Shown here piece by piece: positions 21,681 through 32,794 of a stretch of 64,000 bases of DNA. The stretch comes from Mytilus trossulus (Eukaryota; Mollusca; Bivalvia; Mytilida; Mytilidae): the NCBI RefSeq assembly GCF_036588685.1, contig NC_086380.1, positions 53,159,144 through 53,223,143 on the forward strand. The letters are read 5' to 3'. Both the position numbers and the translations under genes were made by a program. Each line of letters starts with the position of its first letter. Within the stretch, counting starts at the first letter, position 1. The notes under the pieces are model-generated. The model saw only the letters and a program-made list of their open reading frames with translations. It ran no database searches and was not told the DNA's origin.

Positions 21681-24600
21681 CCATGTACAGAGAGAAACAA
21701 GCAAACATGTTTTAGCTTCAAAATTGGTGTTTTGTTATATTTTGTCTCATGAATGATCTAATTATACGTATTTCCATCTTGATCTAAAGATGTTTATTCA
21801 GTTTGTATGTCTTGATTAAGAATGTTGTGTTATCACCATGTAATCTTTTTTTTCCAAAACAAATTGATGTAGTTAAATTTAGCATACAACCTCGACCTTG
21901 AAATTGACAAATTACTACCGGTTTAAGTGAACGATCTATAATGGACGAAACCTTTTCTAGGAGAGGATCGTCTTGTCATAGTAAAAGAGTAGGCGCCATT
22001 TGTTTCCACAACTAAGTCGGTTCATTTTCATCTACAGTTAAGATAGTTCATGTGTCTTATTCCATCTTGGATTTTGAAGAAGAAGATACCAATTGGTCTA
22101 GATCTCAAATGAAACGTGCACATTTTTAGCTTAGTATGTAATTCATGTGTTATACTTTTAATTTAGATATATCAAATTAAGTGTTTTATTATATTTACGG
22201 CTGTAATTTCTAAACAAAAACCAAGATGATTGTATTTGATTCATTTATTTTGTAACTTTGCAAAATACGTAGAGATAACTCAGATCAAGTAATTGTATAA
22301 GAGAAAATTTTCTGAATTTACCTTTCATCAAATTAAACTAATGAAATATCCCGAAAATTAACTTGTAAAGAAATATTTCTATTCTTTTATACGCACTTTT
22401 AAATTATTTAATAACTATATATCTCCTTAAAATAGAATGGACAAATATTTCTTGCATATTCAGGACATTTATAATTTTATAGATAAATAAGTTGCATCAG
22501 CAAAGTGGGTAAACAGGCACTTTAACCTATAATGGTTTACTTTTTAAATTGTTATTTGGATGGAGAGTTGTCTCATTGGCACTCACACCACATCTTTCTA
22601 TATCTATGAAGGGTTTTAACCTTTATTGTCCCTAAAAACAAAACATAGGCAACACACCCACCAGACCCCTGAAATGATTAAGCAAATGTGATCTAACGAT
22701 CAGAAAACGAATCAGAGGTGATATACTCCTTACACGAGTAACTTAGTCCAAGTACCATTCTGACACATCGTTGCTGCGTAATAATGCATCCCACACAACC
22801 AAACAGACGTTTCTTTTTAGCAAAGGTTTAAACGTCTGACGGAGGAAGTTTATATGGCCTAACTCAGTGAACCACGGGGGACAAACAAGTATTAAGATAA
22901 CTGCTTAAGCTGTTAAACAGGATGTTGATTAGGAATAACATGGCTAGCTGATTTATAATGCTTTTTTGTGAAACCGATATTGATTGTTTGCAATTACCAT
23001 ATTGTAAAACATTTTCTCTATGTAATCACATGGTTAGCTTTTCACTTGAATCGTGATCAATTGCTCCATAAACAAAGAACTATTATAGACGTTTATCCAG
23101 CGCAAATGTCGGGGAACATGTGATCGGATAACACCAGATATGAATAGATTGTATTTTTTGGTTCACTTGAATTATTCTTATTTATTCGTTTATTAATTTA
23201 ATATGATAGACTCATTTTGATTCAATTTTTGCTATTTGATATTTATACTCTAAAACCACACTCGTCGTCCCCTGCTAGCATGCTTACGTCTTACGTTTTT
23301 TTCGATGCTTCTTATGCTATCAATTAGTATTTAAGACGAATTAGTAAAAACGATCCAATGATCGTAATTCTAACTTCAATACGAAAATATTGAAAACAAA
23401 TCATTCGTATATATTCAAAATTAAAAATAAACATCTTCAATGTGTTATATATATAATATATATATTTGTACATTTTCATATTGTCATACTCCTTCCGCTT
23501 CTGCTAATAAAAGAAATTAATTTCAATGAGTGATTTAAACACTAGTAGAAATACAAAAGAGTATAAAAAAGAAAAACCTATAATTGTTTACTTTTTAAAT
23601 TGTTATTTGGATGGAGAGTTGTCTCATTGGCACTCACACCACTTCTTCCTATATCTATTTGATGGAGCCGTTCAAAAGCATTAAGCCATTGGCTCTTATA
23701 AATCAGCACTTCATGCATGTACAACCAGTACTTTAGCTATTTAGATATCATATGCTTGATATGATAAAATTTTGATGTTTGTCATGTCTTCGTGTTTGTT
23801 TAACCTATATATGATATAACAGACACTCATTGTGACCTTCACTGGAGGCAATATTCTTATAAGACTGAACACCATTTTTTATTCATGAATAAATGCAACA
23901 GTAGTTAAACGGTGTTTGAAATCTGCAATTTGACATTTCAGCACTCACAACATAAAGCAATCTTTTTTTCACATTGAGGTAAGCGAGAACAAATAATTAA
24001 AATAAAATATGAAAGGGCATAAGACAGTTTTGAGATTAGTATACGAGTTTTTGAAAACAATGAAAAAAACTGAAATGAGGGTAATGGCACCATTTTGTAG
24101 TGATCTGACTAAAACTCTTTCAACATTCACGTTATCTCAACTGCGACAAGAAACAGGTGCAAACTTCTTTTAGAAATATTATTAATAAACGTAACGTGGG
24201 CTCGTCCTCAATATGGGGATGTAGAACTTGTCATTATCCATAAAAAAAAAAGATGAATATGCACGTATATTCAAATGTAACTTAACCCGCATACAGCAAT
24301 CATATTAAAATGTATGCCTTTTTGAAAACATGTATAAGAGTAAAATTGTCAAAACAAATGAAGCAATTCAAAAAAGCATGATTCTTTCTTTTTTAAACCT
24401 ATTTTGATTTTTTTGCTTATAATGGATTTAATATCATGGTTGTCAGAGTTAGGTAATCTCTGTTTTATTTATTCATATGTTGCATATTTAAAGCACGGAT
24501 GTTATGAACTTGAAATATAGGTTTTACATATGTCCATTTGTATTACTAGTATTTACTGTTTTATGTATAGTTATACAGTGCTATAATTTTGATTGTAAAG

Positions 24601-24918
24601 TGTTGTTTAGTTTGTGTCTGATTTGTATTCGCCAAACGCCATCTTTATTGAGAAATAGCTTTCTCATGTTTTTTTTAGATTAAACCGTTGGTTTTCCTGT
24701 TTCAATGGTTTAACAATAGTCATTTCGGTGCCCTTTATATCAGGCTGATCAGTCTGAGCCAAGATGCAGTGTTGAAAACCGTACTTTGATGTATAATCAT
24801 TTACTTTTACAAATAATCACTAGGTTGTAGAGTTGTCTCATTGACACTCATCCCATATCTATTCAAATACAATGAGTGAATAATAAGGCAACAAAAAGCA
24901 GTTTTACCCTTCACATAT
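21681..24918. other. Intergenic stretch with three R7 repeat tails
   Basis: No gene seen. 22530-22612, 23578-23660 and 24690-24862 share TTGGATGGAGAGTTGTCTC (the third copy is looser) and CACTCACACCAC.TCTT, the R7 family. About 23440-23470 is a TATA microsatellite. Confidence 0.55.
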
Positions 24919-25382
24919 GGAATAGGATCCCAGTTACGGTAACCAGTCCGGTACCCACGAATGTAGTTCTTAAAAAAAAACTATAACTTTTCTCTAAAAT
25001 GGTGTAGTGTCATTATTACACAAGTTCTGAAACTAAATGTAGATTTATTTGAAAGGGTAGGCTTTCTAGTTTGAATTTCTGTAAAAAAAATGATTGATTT
25101 AAATACAATCTGGCGTCAGTGCATGGAGTAAACTGTCTAAATTCTAGCCTTTATTCTTCACCGGAAGTAGACTGAGTGACCCTGTTGTCAATCAAAACAA
25201 AATTTTGCAACGGAATGCCGGTCATGAGGCACTGAGATTGCACTCAGAAACTTGGAACCTAATGCCTAACATGAAACAGAAATCCCAAGGTGGCTATCAA
25301 AATTATTTAACGAACAGCACCCCATTTATTTACTATGACTTTCAATGCGTTCCAATGGGGCAAATAACTGGGTCCCCGTTCC
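24919..25382 (+). repeat. Left 464-bp direct repeat of the composite element
   Basis: Begins GGAATAGGATCC and ends GGTCCCCGTTCC. The two ends are imperfect inverted repeats of each other (8 of 12 match, outermost GGAA/TTCC). Near the start it holds several small palindromes (GGATCC, TTACGGTAACC, CCGGTACC). A 65-codon open frame at 25205 occurs in both copies but has no recognisable domain. Confidence 0.9.
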
Positions 25383-25649
25383 TGTCAGAAGGCATATATT
25401 GAACACTTCAATCTACAACTGTAAGCTTATTTTTCGAGTTACATGGATGAAATTTGGCTGCAAACTTCAAAATTTAATAAGGAAAACAATGGTGTAATTA
25501 TTTTTTAAATTTGAATTAAACTTTTTAAATTAAATTGAAATTTAAATTTATGAAATTTTAAAAAAGTTTTTTTTTCATTTGAAAGCTTAAAAAGAGGTCA
25601 CAGTGAGGTCATTTGTTGGAAATTTAAATTCATACACTTGTAAGTTAAA

Positions 25650-26036
25650 ATGGAGGGATTTTTTGAAAAATATAGGCAAAAAATAATAGAAAAGAGCCAC
25701 CTGGCAAGAAATCATGAATGCTTTTTATGGGATCAGGGAACAACAAAAGATGGAAAATATGGGCTTATTTCTTTTCTAGATCCTATTTCTGGTACCTGGA
25801 AAAAGAAAAAGGCCCATAGATTCAGTTACATGGTTTATAACAATTATTTAGAGTTAAATAAAACATTTGATGCCAGTCATTTGTGTCATAATAGTTTGTG
25901 TGTGAATGCGGCTCACATTAATTTAGAGCCGCATCACATAAATAACAACCGGATTTATTGTAAGCACCGCAATTCTTGCCAGGGCCATGCCAATTATCCA
26001 GATTGCCGCCTGGATTTATTTTTAGAAGATATTTAA
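25650..26036 (+). CDS. His-Me finger (I-PpoI-like) homing-type endonuclease, zinc-binding loop family
   Basis: 128 residues, single exon, ATG at 25650, TAA at 26034-26036. Residues about 70-115 carry the zinc-binding loop and catalytic His region known from I-PpoI and pfam zf-His_Me_endon: SHLCHNSLCVNAAHINLEPH, then HHINNNR, then C-x5-C and a final GHANYPDC. Visible candidates are the H in ASHLCH as general base, the Asn in INNNR as metal ligand, and the Cys/His sets as zinc ligands. The N-terminal half (CFLWDQGTTKDGKYG, AHRFSYMVYNNY) fits the beta-rich DNA-binding part of the fold. The family cuts specific DNA sites and is normally mobile by homing. It sits between the left 464-bp repeat and the transposase, transcribed towards the latter. 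The frame is intact. Confidence 0.8.
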   Translation: MEGFFEKYRQKIIEKSHLARNHECFLWDQGTTKDGKYGLISFLDPISGTWKKKKAHRFSYMVYNNYLELNKTFDASHLCHNSLCVNAAHINLEPHHINNNRIYCKHRNSCQGHANYPDCRLDLFLEDI

Positions 26037-26172
26037 GGGGTAGGGCTATAGCTTATATATAAAGAATTTTGACTAAATGTACAACAATTTTAGACTCTTT
26101 TTGAAAGATTTGGTGGTCCTTAAAAGAACCTTTAATTTTGTCTCTATCTTTTTCAGATGTAGATGGATGCAG

Positions 26173-27543
26173 TTATGTCTTCTTTGACTTTGGAATTTTT
26201 GAAGTACAGCTTCTGGTAGGTATATTCTTCTTGGCAGGCATTACTCTCCCATATGAATGATCGTTCTTTGTGCTTTGAACAAATGCCGTATTAAGTTTGG
26301 GATCAAGTTGTCCTTTTTGATATCGGTCTTTAAATTTACTTTGTTCCTTTTCTTCCACATGATCCTTAATTTTCTGTCCGGTTTGTTGTAAATTTTTCTT
26401 TTTCCTTTCTGGAGTATTTTGGTATACTTTGTTCCTTTCACACTCCCTTTGCATCTGCTCTAAGTGTTTAAATGAACCTTGTGATATTTTAAAACCAATA
26501 CATTCTGCTTTTTGTTTCCAGGAATTAGCTATACCATTATTCAAAGTGTGAATTATTGCTGATGCCCTCCCTTCAAAATTTCTAGAAAAGTTCACATTTT
26601 TTGGTAAGGATACACTTAGTGCTCTGTTAACGGCTTCACATTTTTGAGTGTTGAAATTAAATTTCATTTTCATTAATGCTTCCTCACTAAGTTTCATTTT
26701 TAAAAGTTCTTGCATTATTAATTTGTCATTGTCATCCATATTCAGGTTGGTTAACTTGTTTGCACCTAAGTACATGGATCTCAGCCACCAACAGTTTGTG
26801 TGACCACCACCACACACGTATGAGCTAGTGGGACATTTAGAGCAGTCGCCAGTATAACACCGCACAGTAGCATCAAGCACTCTAGGTAAGCATTTTTTAA
26901 TCTTTTCCAAATTTCCACAGTTTTCTTTCCACATTTCATTGAAAACTAAGCTACATCTGGCTTTCAAATCTTGACTTAAAACTTTCTGTCCTTGTTTTTT
27001 CTTTTCACGTGTCGAACCATAAAACATGTTCAAACTAAAATTTGCAGAATTACTTTGTCGAAACTGTGATCTTCCGAGATGAATTGGGTCAGCTTGGCGT
27101 TCAACTTTCCACAACGGGTGTAAAACTTTGAGTGCATCATTTATACCTTCTGCGCCACGTCCGTCTCCATCTGTAACTGCATACTTTACCAGCACATTTT
27201 GCCTATCAATCTGAAGTCCAATTTCTTTACCCATGAGATATTCACTTAAAGGGTTGGTTGGCTTAACATTGGCTGTACATGTACCAGCATGTCCATCTGG
27301 ACAGGTTACATTAAGTCCCTTCCCTTTAAGCCAAGAACCTGTCCAGCAAAGTTTATTGTGAAAAACTGATGCAACAATGAACTTATGGTCAGTCACTTGC
27401 TCACATGCCAATGATATTGCCTGAGAAGCATTTTGTCCGGGTTTTTTTGTGCTTACTATATGCATACTGTTATAACGCGTGTCGATTGCTACAGGAATAT
27501 GTGACGGCTCTTTTACACCACGAATTCTGTTAACTTCTTTCAC
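26173..27543 (-). CDS. Mutator/Kolobok-type transposase, catalytic part
   Basis: 456 codons on the minus strand, ending at 26173. It matches the 'Mutator-like transposase' domain family common in molluscs and cnidarians: IPVAIDTRYNS (first catalytic Asp), KKPGQNASQAISLACE, HNKLCWTGSWLKGKG, CPDGHAGTCTANVKP, KYAVTDGDGRGAEGIND (second Asp in TDGD), ADPIHLGRSQFRQ, a CYTGDCSKCP-type zinc cluster with HTNCWW, then CEAVNRALSVSLPKNVNFSRN, which may bring the acidic third residue. There is no ATG at its start. It continues the frame of the upstream 27540-28274 segment after a one-base shift, so the two are one gene. The catalytic half is uninterrupted. Confidence 0.8.
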   Translation of the reverse strand: MKEVNRIRGVKEPSHIPVAIDTRYNSMHIVSTKKPGQNASQAISLACEQVTDHKFIVASVFHNKLCWTGSWLKGKGLNVTCPDGHAGTCTANVKPTNPLSEYLMGKEIGLQIDRQNVLVKYAVTDGDGRGAEGINDALKVLHPLWKVERQADPIHLGRSQFRQSNSANFSLNMFYGSTREKKKQGQKVLSQDLKARCSLVFNEMWKENCGNLEKIKKCLPRVLDATVRCYTGDCSKCPTSSYVCGGGHTNCWWLRSMYLGANKLTNLNMDDNDKLIMQELLKMKLSEEALMKMKFNFNTQKCEAVNRALSVSLPKNVNFSRNFEGRASAIIHTLNNGIANSWKQKAECIGFKISQGSFKHLEQMQRECERNKVYQNTPERKKKNLQQTGQKIKDHVEEKEQSKFKDRYQKGQLDPKLNTAFVQSTKNDHSYGRVMPAKKNIPTRSCTSKIPKSKKT

Positions 27544-28274
27544 AGTTTCAAGATTTTCTTCATATCATTGTCATTTAACTCTTTAATCTCATTCGCAACA
27601 AAATTAGAATGCCTCTGCAGTGTTCTTTTAGTGGGTGGTGGTATATTTAGTCCTGCGGCCATCATAAATCTTCCTCTTTTTATTCCAATAGGAGTCTCCT
27701 GTAAGGCAGATACAAGCATGCGGGTTAACTCTCCAGGGTTAGGTCCACGTTTTGGAGTTTTAATTTCATCGAACAGGTTAACACACGGTGATGTAAACTT
27801 GCATTCTGTACATTTATATATGCACTTTACACAAGATCCATACTTAATTAACTTTGTCAGTTCAAAGTTCGGGTTATCACATTTAATGTCTTGTAAATTG
27901 TGAAATTTAACAACTACATTAAGTAGCAGAGTAACTTTATTCATCTTAACAACTCTATATGACTCATCTATAACATGTGTTTCATCATGAGACTCAGATT
28001 TAGCTTCTTCTTTCAGAACCTTCAAACATTTTGGATGTGGACGTAATAACTTGGCAGATCCAGGATTTCCCTCGACATCTGGTAAACTGTAGGAGGTGCC
28101 GTCTTGACCGGAATTAGCTACAAGTGAGAACTTCTCTGCATCTAGCCTCTTCCATTGTGTATTAGATGAACTTGGCTGACTGTTTGAAGACTGTGTTTCA
28201 TGCTTTATTCCCTTGTTATGGGGTCTGTTACCCGCTTTGAAGCAAGATTTACGTCGATTTTTGCCACCTTTCAT
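27540..28274 (-). pseudogene. Transposase N-terminal part, separated from the catalytic part by a frameshift
   Basis: 244 residues from an ATG at 28272-28274: a basic N-terminus (MKGGKNRRKSCFKAGNRPHN), then a zinc-finger-like CVKCIYKCTECKFTSPCV near residues 145-165, then the RGPNPGELTRMLVSALQE and IPPPTKRTLQRHSNFV segments that precede the catalytic core in this family. The frame ends NDNDMKKILKL-stop at 27540. The displaced frame goes on as TVKEVNRIRGVKEPS, which is what the family shows at this point. A single-base difference near 27545-27560 therefore breaks an otherwise full-length gene of about 700 residues. Programmed frameshifting or an assembly error are alternatives. Confidence 0.75.
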
Positions 28275-28977
28275 GTTAATTTACAGTACCATTGACTGAT
28301 AATTTATGATGTTCTACATTTTCTTGCATTATTTATATCACTGGAAGATGCTGTCAGCTTCCTTGACACAAATTTGCCACTAATTGCTGACAGTGACACT
28401 TTTTTGGGGATTTACAGGTGCTGGACAGTGTATTCTAAGAGATCATGTGTGTGTACAGTAGGGCTTACATTTTATTGGATTACCACTAATTGCATTACCA
28501 TGTAAACTACTGCTTTTCATATATGATAAGGAACTTATTTGCCTTCATAGATATACATTTTTTGTAAGTTTTTCACTTTTAACTTCTTTCCTTTTGTAAT
28601 TCCTATAAAAAAAATAAGGATTTTGTATTTTTTTAATTAAAAAATGATTTTAATTAAAAAAAAAATCATTAAAATTTAATTTTTACTAAATTTTCATACA
28701 ATGAATGAATTTATCTACCATGTGCAATTTACAGAATGTAAATATCTTTTCAAATAAAAATGTTGTGCTGATTTTAAGCAAATTTACTTCATGAATATAT
28801 GATTTTATGCGACTAATTTTCTGATATTTGAGGAGAAATGAGACGCTATAGATAAGGATCAATAACTCTGTAACTGTTCGATGAAATTTATTAAAACTTT
28901 TCAGAATAACTACTGAGATGTATATCTTTATTTTAAAAGTAAGGTTTTAAGTCTGGAACAAAAGATAAAGTCTGACA
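28275..28977. other. Non-coding right flank inside the composite element
   Basis: AT-rich, presumably containing the transposase promoter (reading leftwards). It ends in TCTGACA, the inverted partner of TGTCAGA at 25383. Nothing else recognised. Confidence 0.55.
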
Positions 28978-29441
28978 GGAATAGGATCCCAGTTACGGTA
29001 ACCAGTCCGGTACCCACGAATGTAGTTCTTAAAAAAAAACTATAACTTTTCTCTAAAATGGTGTAGTGTCATTATTACACAAGTTCTGAAACTAAATGTA
29101 GATTTATTTGAAAGGGTAGGCTTTCTAGTTTGAATTTCTGTAAAAAAAATGATTGATTTAAATAAAATCTGGCGTCAGTGCATGGAGTAAATTGTCTAAA
29201 TTCTAGCCTTTATTCTTCACCGGAAGTAGACTGAGTGACCCTGTTGTCAATCAAAACAAAATTTTGCAACGGAATGCCGGTCATGAGGCACTGAGATTGC
29301 ACTCAGAAACTTGGAACCTAATGCCTAACATGAAACAGAAGTCCCAAGGTGGCTATCAAAATTATTTAACGAACAGCACCCCATTTATTTACTATGACTT
29401 TCAATGCGTTCCAATGGGGCAAATAACTGGGTCCCCGTTCC
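28978..29441 (+). repeat. Right 464-bp direct repeat of the composite element
   Basis: Same length and ends as 24919-25382. Differences seen: A for C in AAATAaAATC, T for C in GTAAAtTGTC, and G for A in CAGAAgTCCC. Same orientation as the left copy. Confidence 0.9.
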
Positions 29442-30036
29442 ATATTTTACAATTAAAGTCCAAACACAGAATATCTTATTTATTCCAAATGATGATATTC
29501 TGCCAGTGTGTATCTCTTTATCTGTAAAGTACCATGGTATTAAATATTTTCAAAAACAATTACAGAATAATTACCAAAAGTAAGAACCATTATTCTAAAG
29601 TGGTTGACAATTACTATAACATCACTGTCAGGAAATTTTGTATAATGAAAACCAGATTTTCGAGACATGATTACAAGTTGACGAGTAAGCAACCTATCTA
29701 CTCTGAATATCATATGTCCACTATAAGTCTATAGTTTTTTTATTCATTGATTGCTATTTTTATCATCTTAGCAAGTATATCATGTAATTCAGGACGATTT
29801 ACTTTTTCATCAAAATGCGATACAAATTTTAGATAATTTTATACATTCAGTTTATTGTCGACGGCTATATGTATATCGTTATTTCTTTCATTTGGTCATT
29901 TCCAGTCTTATATTTAATATATCAATTACGGTCAATTAAGTAAGTATGTTTGCAAAAAAAAAAGAATTTAATGAGGGGTTTTGTTATCCTCTTTTATAAG
30001 CACTTTGATTATATTTGTATATATACTTCGTGTTTT
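29442..30036. other. Intergenic stretch
   Basis: AT-rich sequence with no gene or clear repeat seen; open frames at 29534-29734 show no domain. Confidence 0.45.
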
Positions 30037-30418
30037 TTATTTCACTTTCACAATTGTTAATGTAGACCACGATCCTCCGCTCATAGAATACCCAGCATTG
30101 TGTACCCATACACTATCATTATGATGTAACTGAAGTGCTAGAACAACAGTACCGGTATGATACATTGATGAAGGAGGACTACTGGAATATCCAATCCTTG
30201 TCTCCGATATTATATTATCATTCAGCTTAATGTAGTAGTCACCTAGATTTGCATGGGACATGATTGAAGACGAAATAATATAGTCCTTTTCTTTCACAAA
30301 TAAACTTTCCAGTATTTTTATGCTGCGAGGTTATTAATTCCAACACTGAATATGACGTTCCCAAATTTCATAATGCCACTTGCTGTTGAAGAGGATGTAA
30401 GGTGAGCTGTCATAGCAA
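30037..30418 (-). pseudogene. C1q-domain exon with two frame breaks
   Basis: Minus-strand exon after the acceptor TTTTTCAG (30419-30421). It opens AMTAHLTSSSTASGIMKFGN, the start of a bivalve C1q domain, and ends GGSWSTLTIVKVK-stop, its end, with YYIKLNDN and YHTGTVVLALQLHHND between. In the middle the frame jumps twice: at CGCAGCATAAAAATACTGG (about 30325, two bases missing) the family sequence continues as KNTGKFICERKGLYYF in another frame, and near 30275 it moves again to SSIMSHANLGDYY. The domain is otherwise complete. C1q proteins are secreted recognition lectins hugely expanded in bivalves. Two breaks here plus one in the first exon favour a pseudogene. Confidence 0.8.
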
Positions 30419-31898
30419 CTGAAAAAGAAACTTGTATTACTCGTAATTTTATTTCATATTTTTTCTTAATAAGTTAAGGGGGCTCGCGGGTCTAAATAAT
30501 TTTTTTTATTTAATATAGGATTTCTCTATATTTTTCTATAAATGAACTTTATCTAATACTTAATAGAAAAATGAAATAAAAAAAATGGGGTCACCGTTTA
30601 TTTACGCTCACAATCTGCCTTCGAAAGAAGCATACATTTTTGTTAATGTCCTTTTTTTCTGTTGAAGTAATAGGAGAAATAGAAGTAATATCGAAATAAA
30701 AAAAGAACTAAATTACAGAAATCGCTAAAAATTTACAATTATTTAGTTTATGTACAGCTTATTTGAAAACAACAATAAAAATTATAGTTCACCGATGAGT
30801 AAAAAAAGATATTTCAATTTTAATGCCAAAAAATAGCATTTTTGCACCAAAGGGAGATAATTTGGAGCTTTTTCAATGATATCAACATTTTAAAACTCAA
30901 CTGGGGCCAACACGAATTGATTTTTTGGAATGATTTGTGTACCATATGATAAAGTAACAACTACTTAAAGTAATAAAATAAATTTTGTAAGAAAAAATAA
31001 AGTTTAATTTTTTTCTGAAAATCTTATACCCGCGAGCCTCCTTAAATGATGAAAAAAATATAACAATGTACAATATTTATGACCTTAACAGTATTTTCTT
31101 TCTACAAACAAAATTAAAATTTTAAATACTTTGATAAACAACCGATTTTTAAAAAAAAATTAACTATGTAATCGCATTTATGCAAATTTAATTTCTGGCC
31201 TTGCTGTTTTTGTTCTGAAGTTCTGTTATTATTTCAACAAACAAAAACATCGGCGATTTTACATGAATTTCTATAATTTTCTATATCACCAGGTTTGTAC
31301 ACCAATGACCAACATGAAGGGTGACACACTGGGAGTAGGATCTGTTACGATTCCCGAGCACCTGCGATCATAACGGATTTTTGTGGTGTGTTTGTTTCAC
31401 TCAGTCTTTAGTTTTCTATTTTTCCTGTTGTATATTGCTGTTTGTCTTTTCGTCTGTTTTTTAAGATTTTTTTTATGCCCAACCTACGATAGTAGAGGGG
31501 CATTATGTTTTCTGGTCTGTGCGTCCGTTCGTTCGTTCTTTTGTTTGTTCGTCCTTCCGTCTGTTCGTTCCGCTTCAGGTAAATGTTTTTGGTCAAGGTA
31601 GTTTTTAACATGCAAAACACAAATATGACAAACATGAATAAACAATAACCACTAAATTTGAATTTTGGTTACAAAGGATGGAGAAATAACAAGATTTATG
31701 TAATAATTTCAAAATGTTTTTTTCTATTTAAATAGTATATGTAATAAAATCAGGAAAAGGAATTTTTCGTTACATTGAAGACCCATTGGTGGCCTTCGGC
31801 TGTTGTCTGCTCTATGGTCGGGTTATTGTCGTTTTGAAACATTCCCCATTTTCTTTCATAATTTCATATATTGATATTTCTTAATGATTTATATTTAC
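30419..31898 (-). other. Intron of the C1q-type gene, with retroelement pieces
   Basis: Donor AA/GTAAAT on the minus strand at 31897-31898 and acceptor at 30419-30421. It contains a Penelope-like tail (about 31285-31400, GGGTGACACACTGGGAG, CACCTGCGATCAT), a separate repeat with ACCTACGATAGTAGAGGGGCATTATG and GTCCGTTCGTTCG (about 31478-31610), and an R2 copy at 31765-31860. The left part is very AT-rich. Open frames on both strands at 31383-31635 belong to the repeats. Confidence 0.6.
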
Positions 31899-32794
31899 TT
31901 TGTTCGGTGCTATCATTTATCTGTTGTTGAATCCGTGAAAACGTCAAATTGTTTCGGTTTTCAGTTTCCTCACTTTTCATTTCAATATCGTGTAACTGGG
32001 AAAGCGTTAGATTTTCTAGTTGATTGATTTTACTGTGGGTGCGAACTTCAAGTTCATTCAGCGAATTCGTTGTCATATTGTATAACGCCAGAAAATCTTG
32101 ACTACGTGCACGTTCCTTCATACTCAAAGAATTCGTCTGTGCAGTAATAGTTTGTACAGATTGTTGAAAAGTGTTGATTTCTTTAGGTGGTTGAATGCTA
32201 TCTAACTGTTTTAATTTTGAAATTTCCTGGTCCATCAAAATAGATTTGTTTTGTAAGACTGTTGATTCTCTCCCTTGAATGGACAAATTTCCAAGAACGT
32301 CATTGAATAGACCTCTTTGCATCAGTAACAGTTCACAGTTCATCGAGGTAGATCGTTTTGTTTTTAAGTAACTGGTAATCATTTTCGACCTGATTGTATT
32401 TGTTCTGCAACACAGTGTTTTCGTTTTGTAAGTTATGGTAATTTTGCTCTAAAAATTTATTTTTTTCCAATAACTTTAATACATCTTCGTTAGTAACATT
32501 GTTCTTTTCAATATCTGCTAATTTCGTATCCAGTAAATCCCATTTATGTTGAAGTTGGGCGGTAAGCAGAACAAATGAATTGTCCATGTCATGTCGAAGT
32601 GTAAAAGTGTCTTGATGTAGATTTTCCATTTTCAGCTGCAGCCTTTTCTCTTCTTCATAAAACTTTGACAATGTCATATATTGATTGGAAGGCAAAGATT
32701 GTCCTCCATTACTTTGTTGGCTATCTAAAAGGAAACCATTAATGGTAGTGAACAACAGGAAATAAAGCATCACCATTTTGAACACACCCATCAT
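31899..32794 (-). pseudogene. Secreted coiled-coil N-terminal exon of a C1q-domain protein, one frameshift
   Basis: From the ATG at 32794 the first residues MMGVFKMVMLYFLLFTTING form a signal peptide, followed by about 120 residues of coiled coil (KFYEEEKRLQLKMENLHQD, ENTVLQNKYNQVENDYQLL). The frame stops at 32333 after IYLDEL. The neighbouring frame carries on with the same kind of sequence (CELLLMQRGLFNDVLGNLS, SKLKQLDS, RARSQDFLALYNMTTNSL) to about 31899, where a donor follows EQ. This signal peptide, coiled coil, intron and C1q order is the standard layout of bivalve C1q proteins. A two-base insertion or one-base loss near 32340 would account for the break. Confidence 0.8.

Larger units (their letters stand above)
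24919..29441. mobile_element. Composite mobile element: 464-bp direct repeats enclosing a nuclease and a transposase
   Basis: 4,523 bp. The two outer 464-bp repeats (24919-25382 and 28978-29441) differ at only about three positions. The inner segment 25383-28977 begins TGTCAGA and ends TCTGACA, a 7-bp inverted repeat that abuts the direct repeats exactly. ATAT lies immediately outside both ends (CACATAT/GGAATAGG and GTTCC/ATATTTTAC), a possible 4-bp target duplication. Inside are a plus-strand His-Me finger nuclease gene and a convergent minus-strand transposase. Long terminal direct repeats are normal for retroelements, but no RT, integrase, PBS or polypurine tract is seen. The near-identity of the repeats suggests recent arrival. 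Confidence 0.8.

Noticed and set aside
25205-25402. 65-codon frame in the left 464-bp repeat, also present in the right copy
   Set aside because: Both copies share it simply because the repeats are near-identical, the frame ends outside the repeat differently in each, and no domain is visible.
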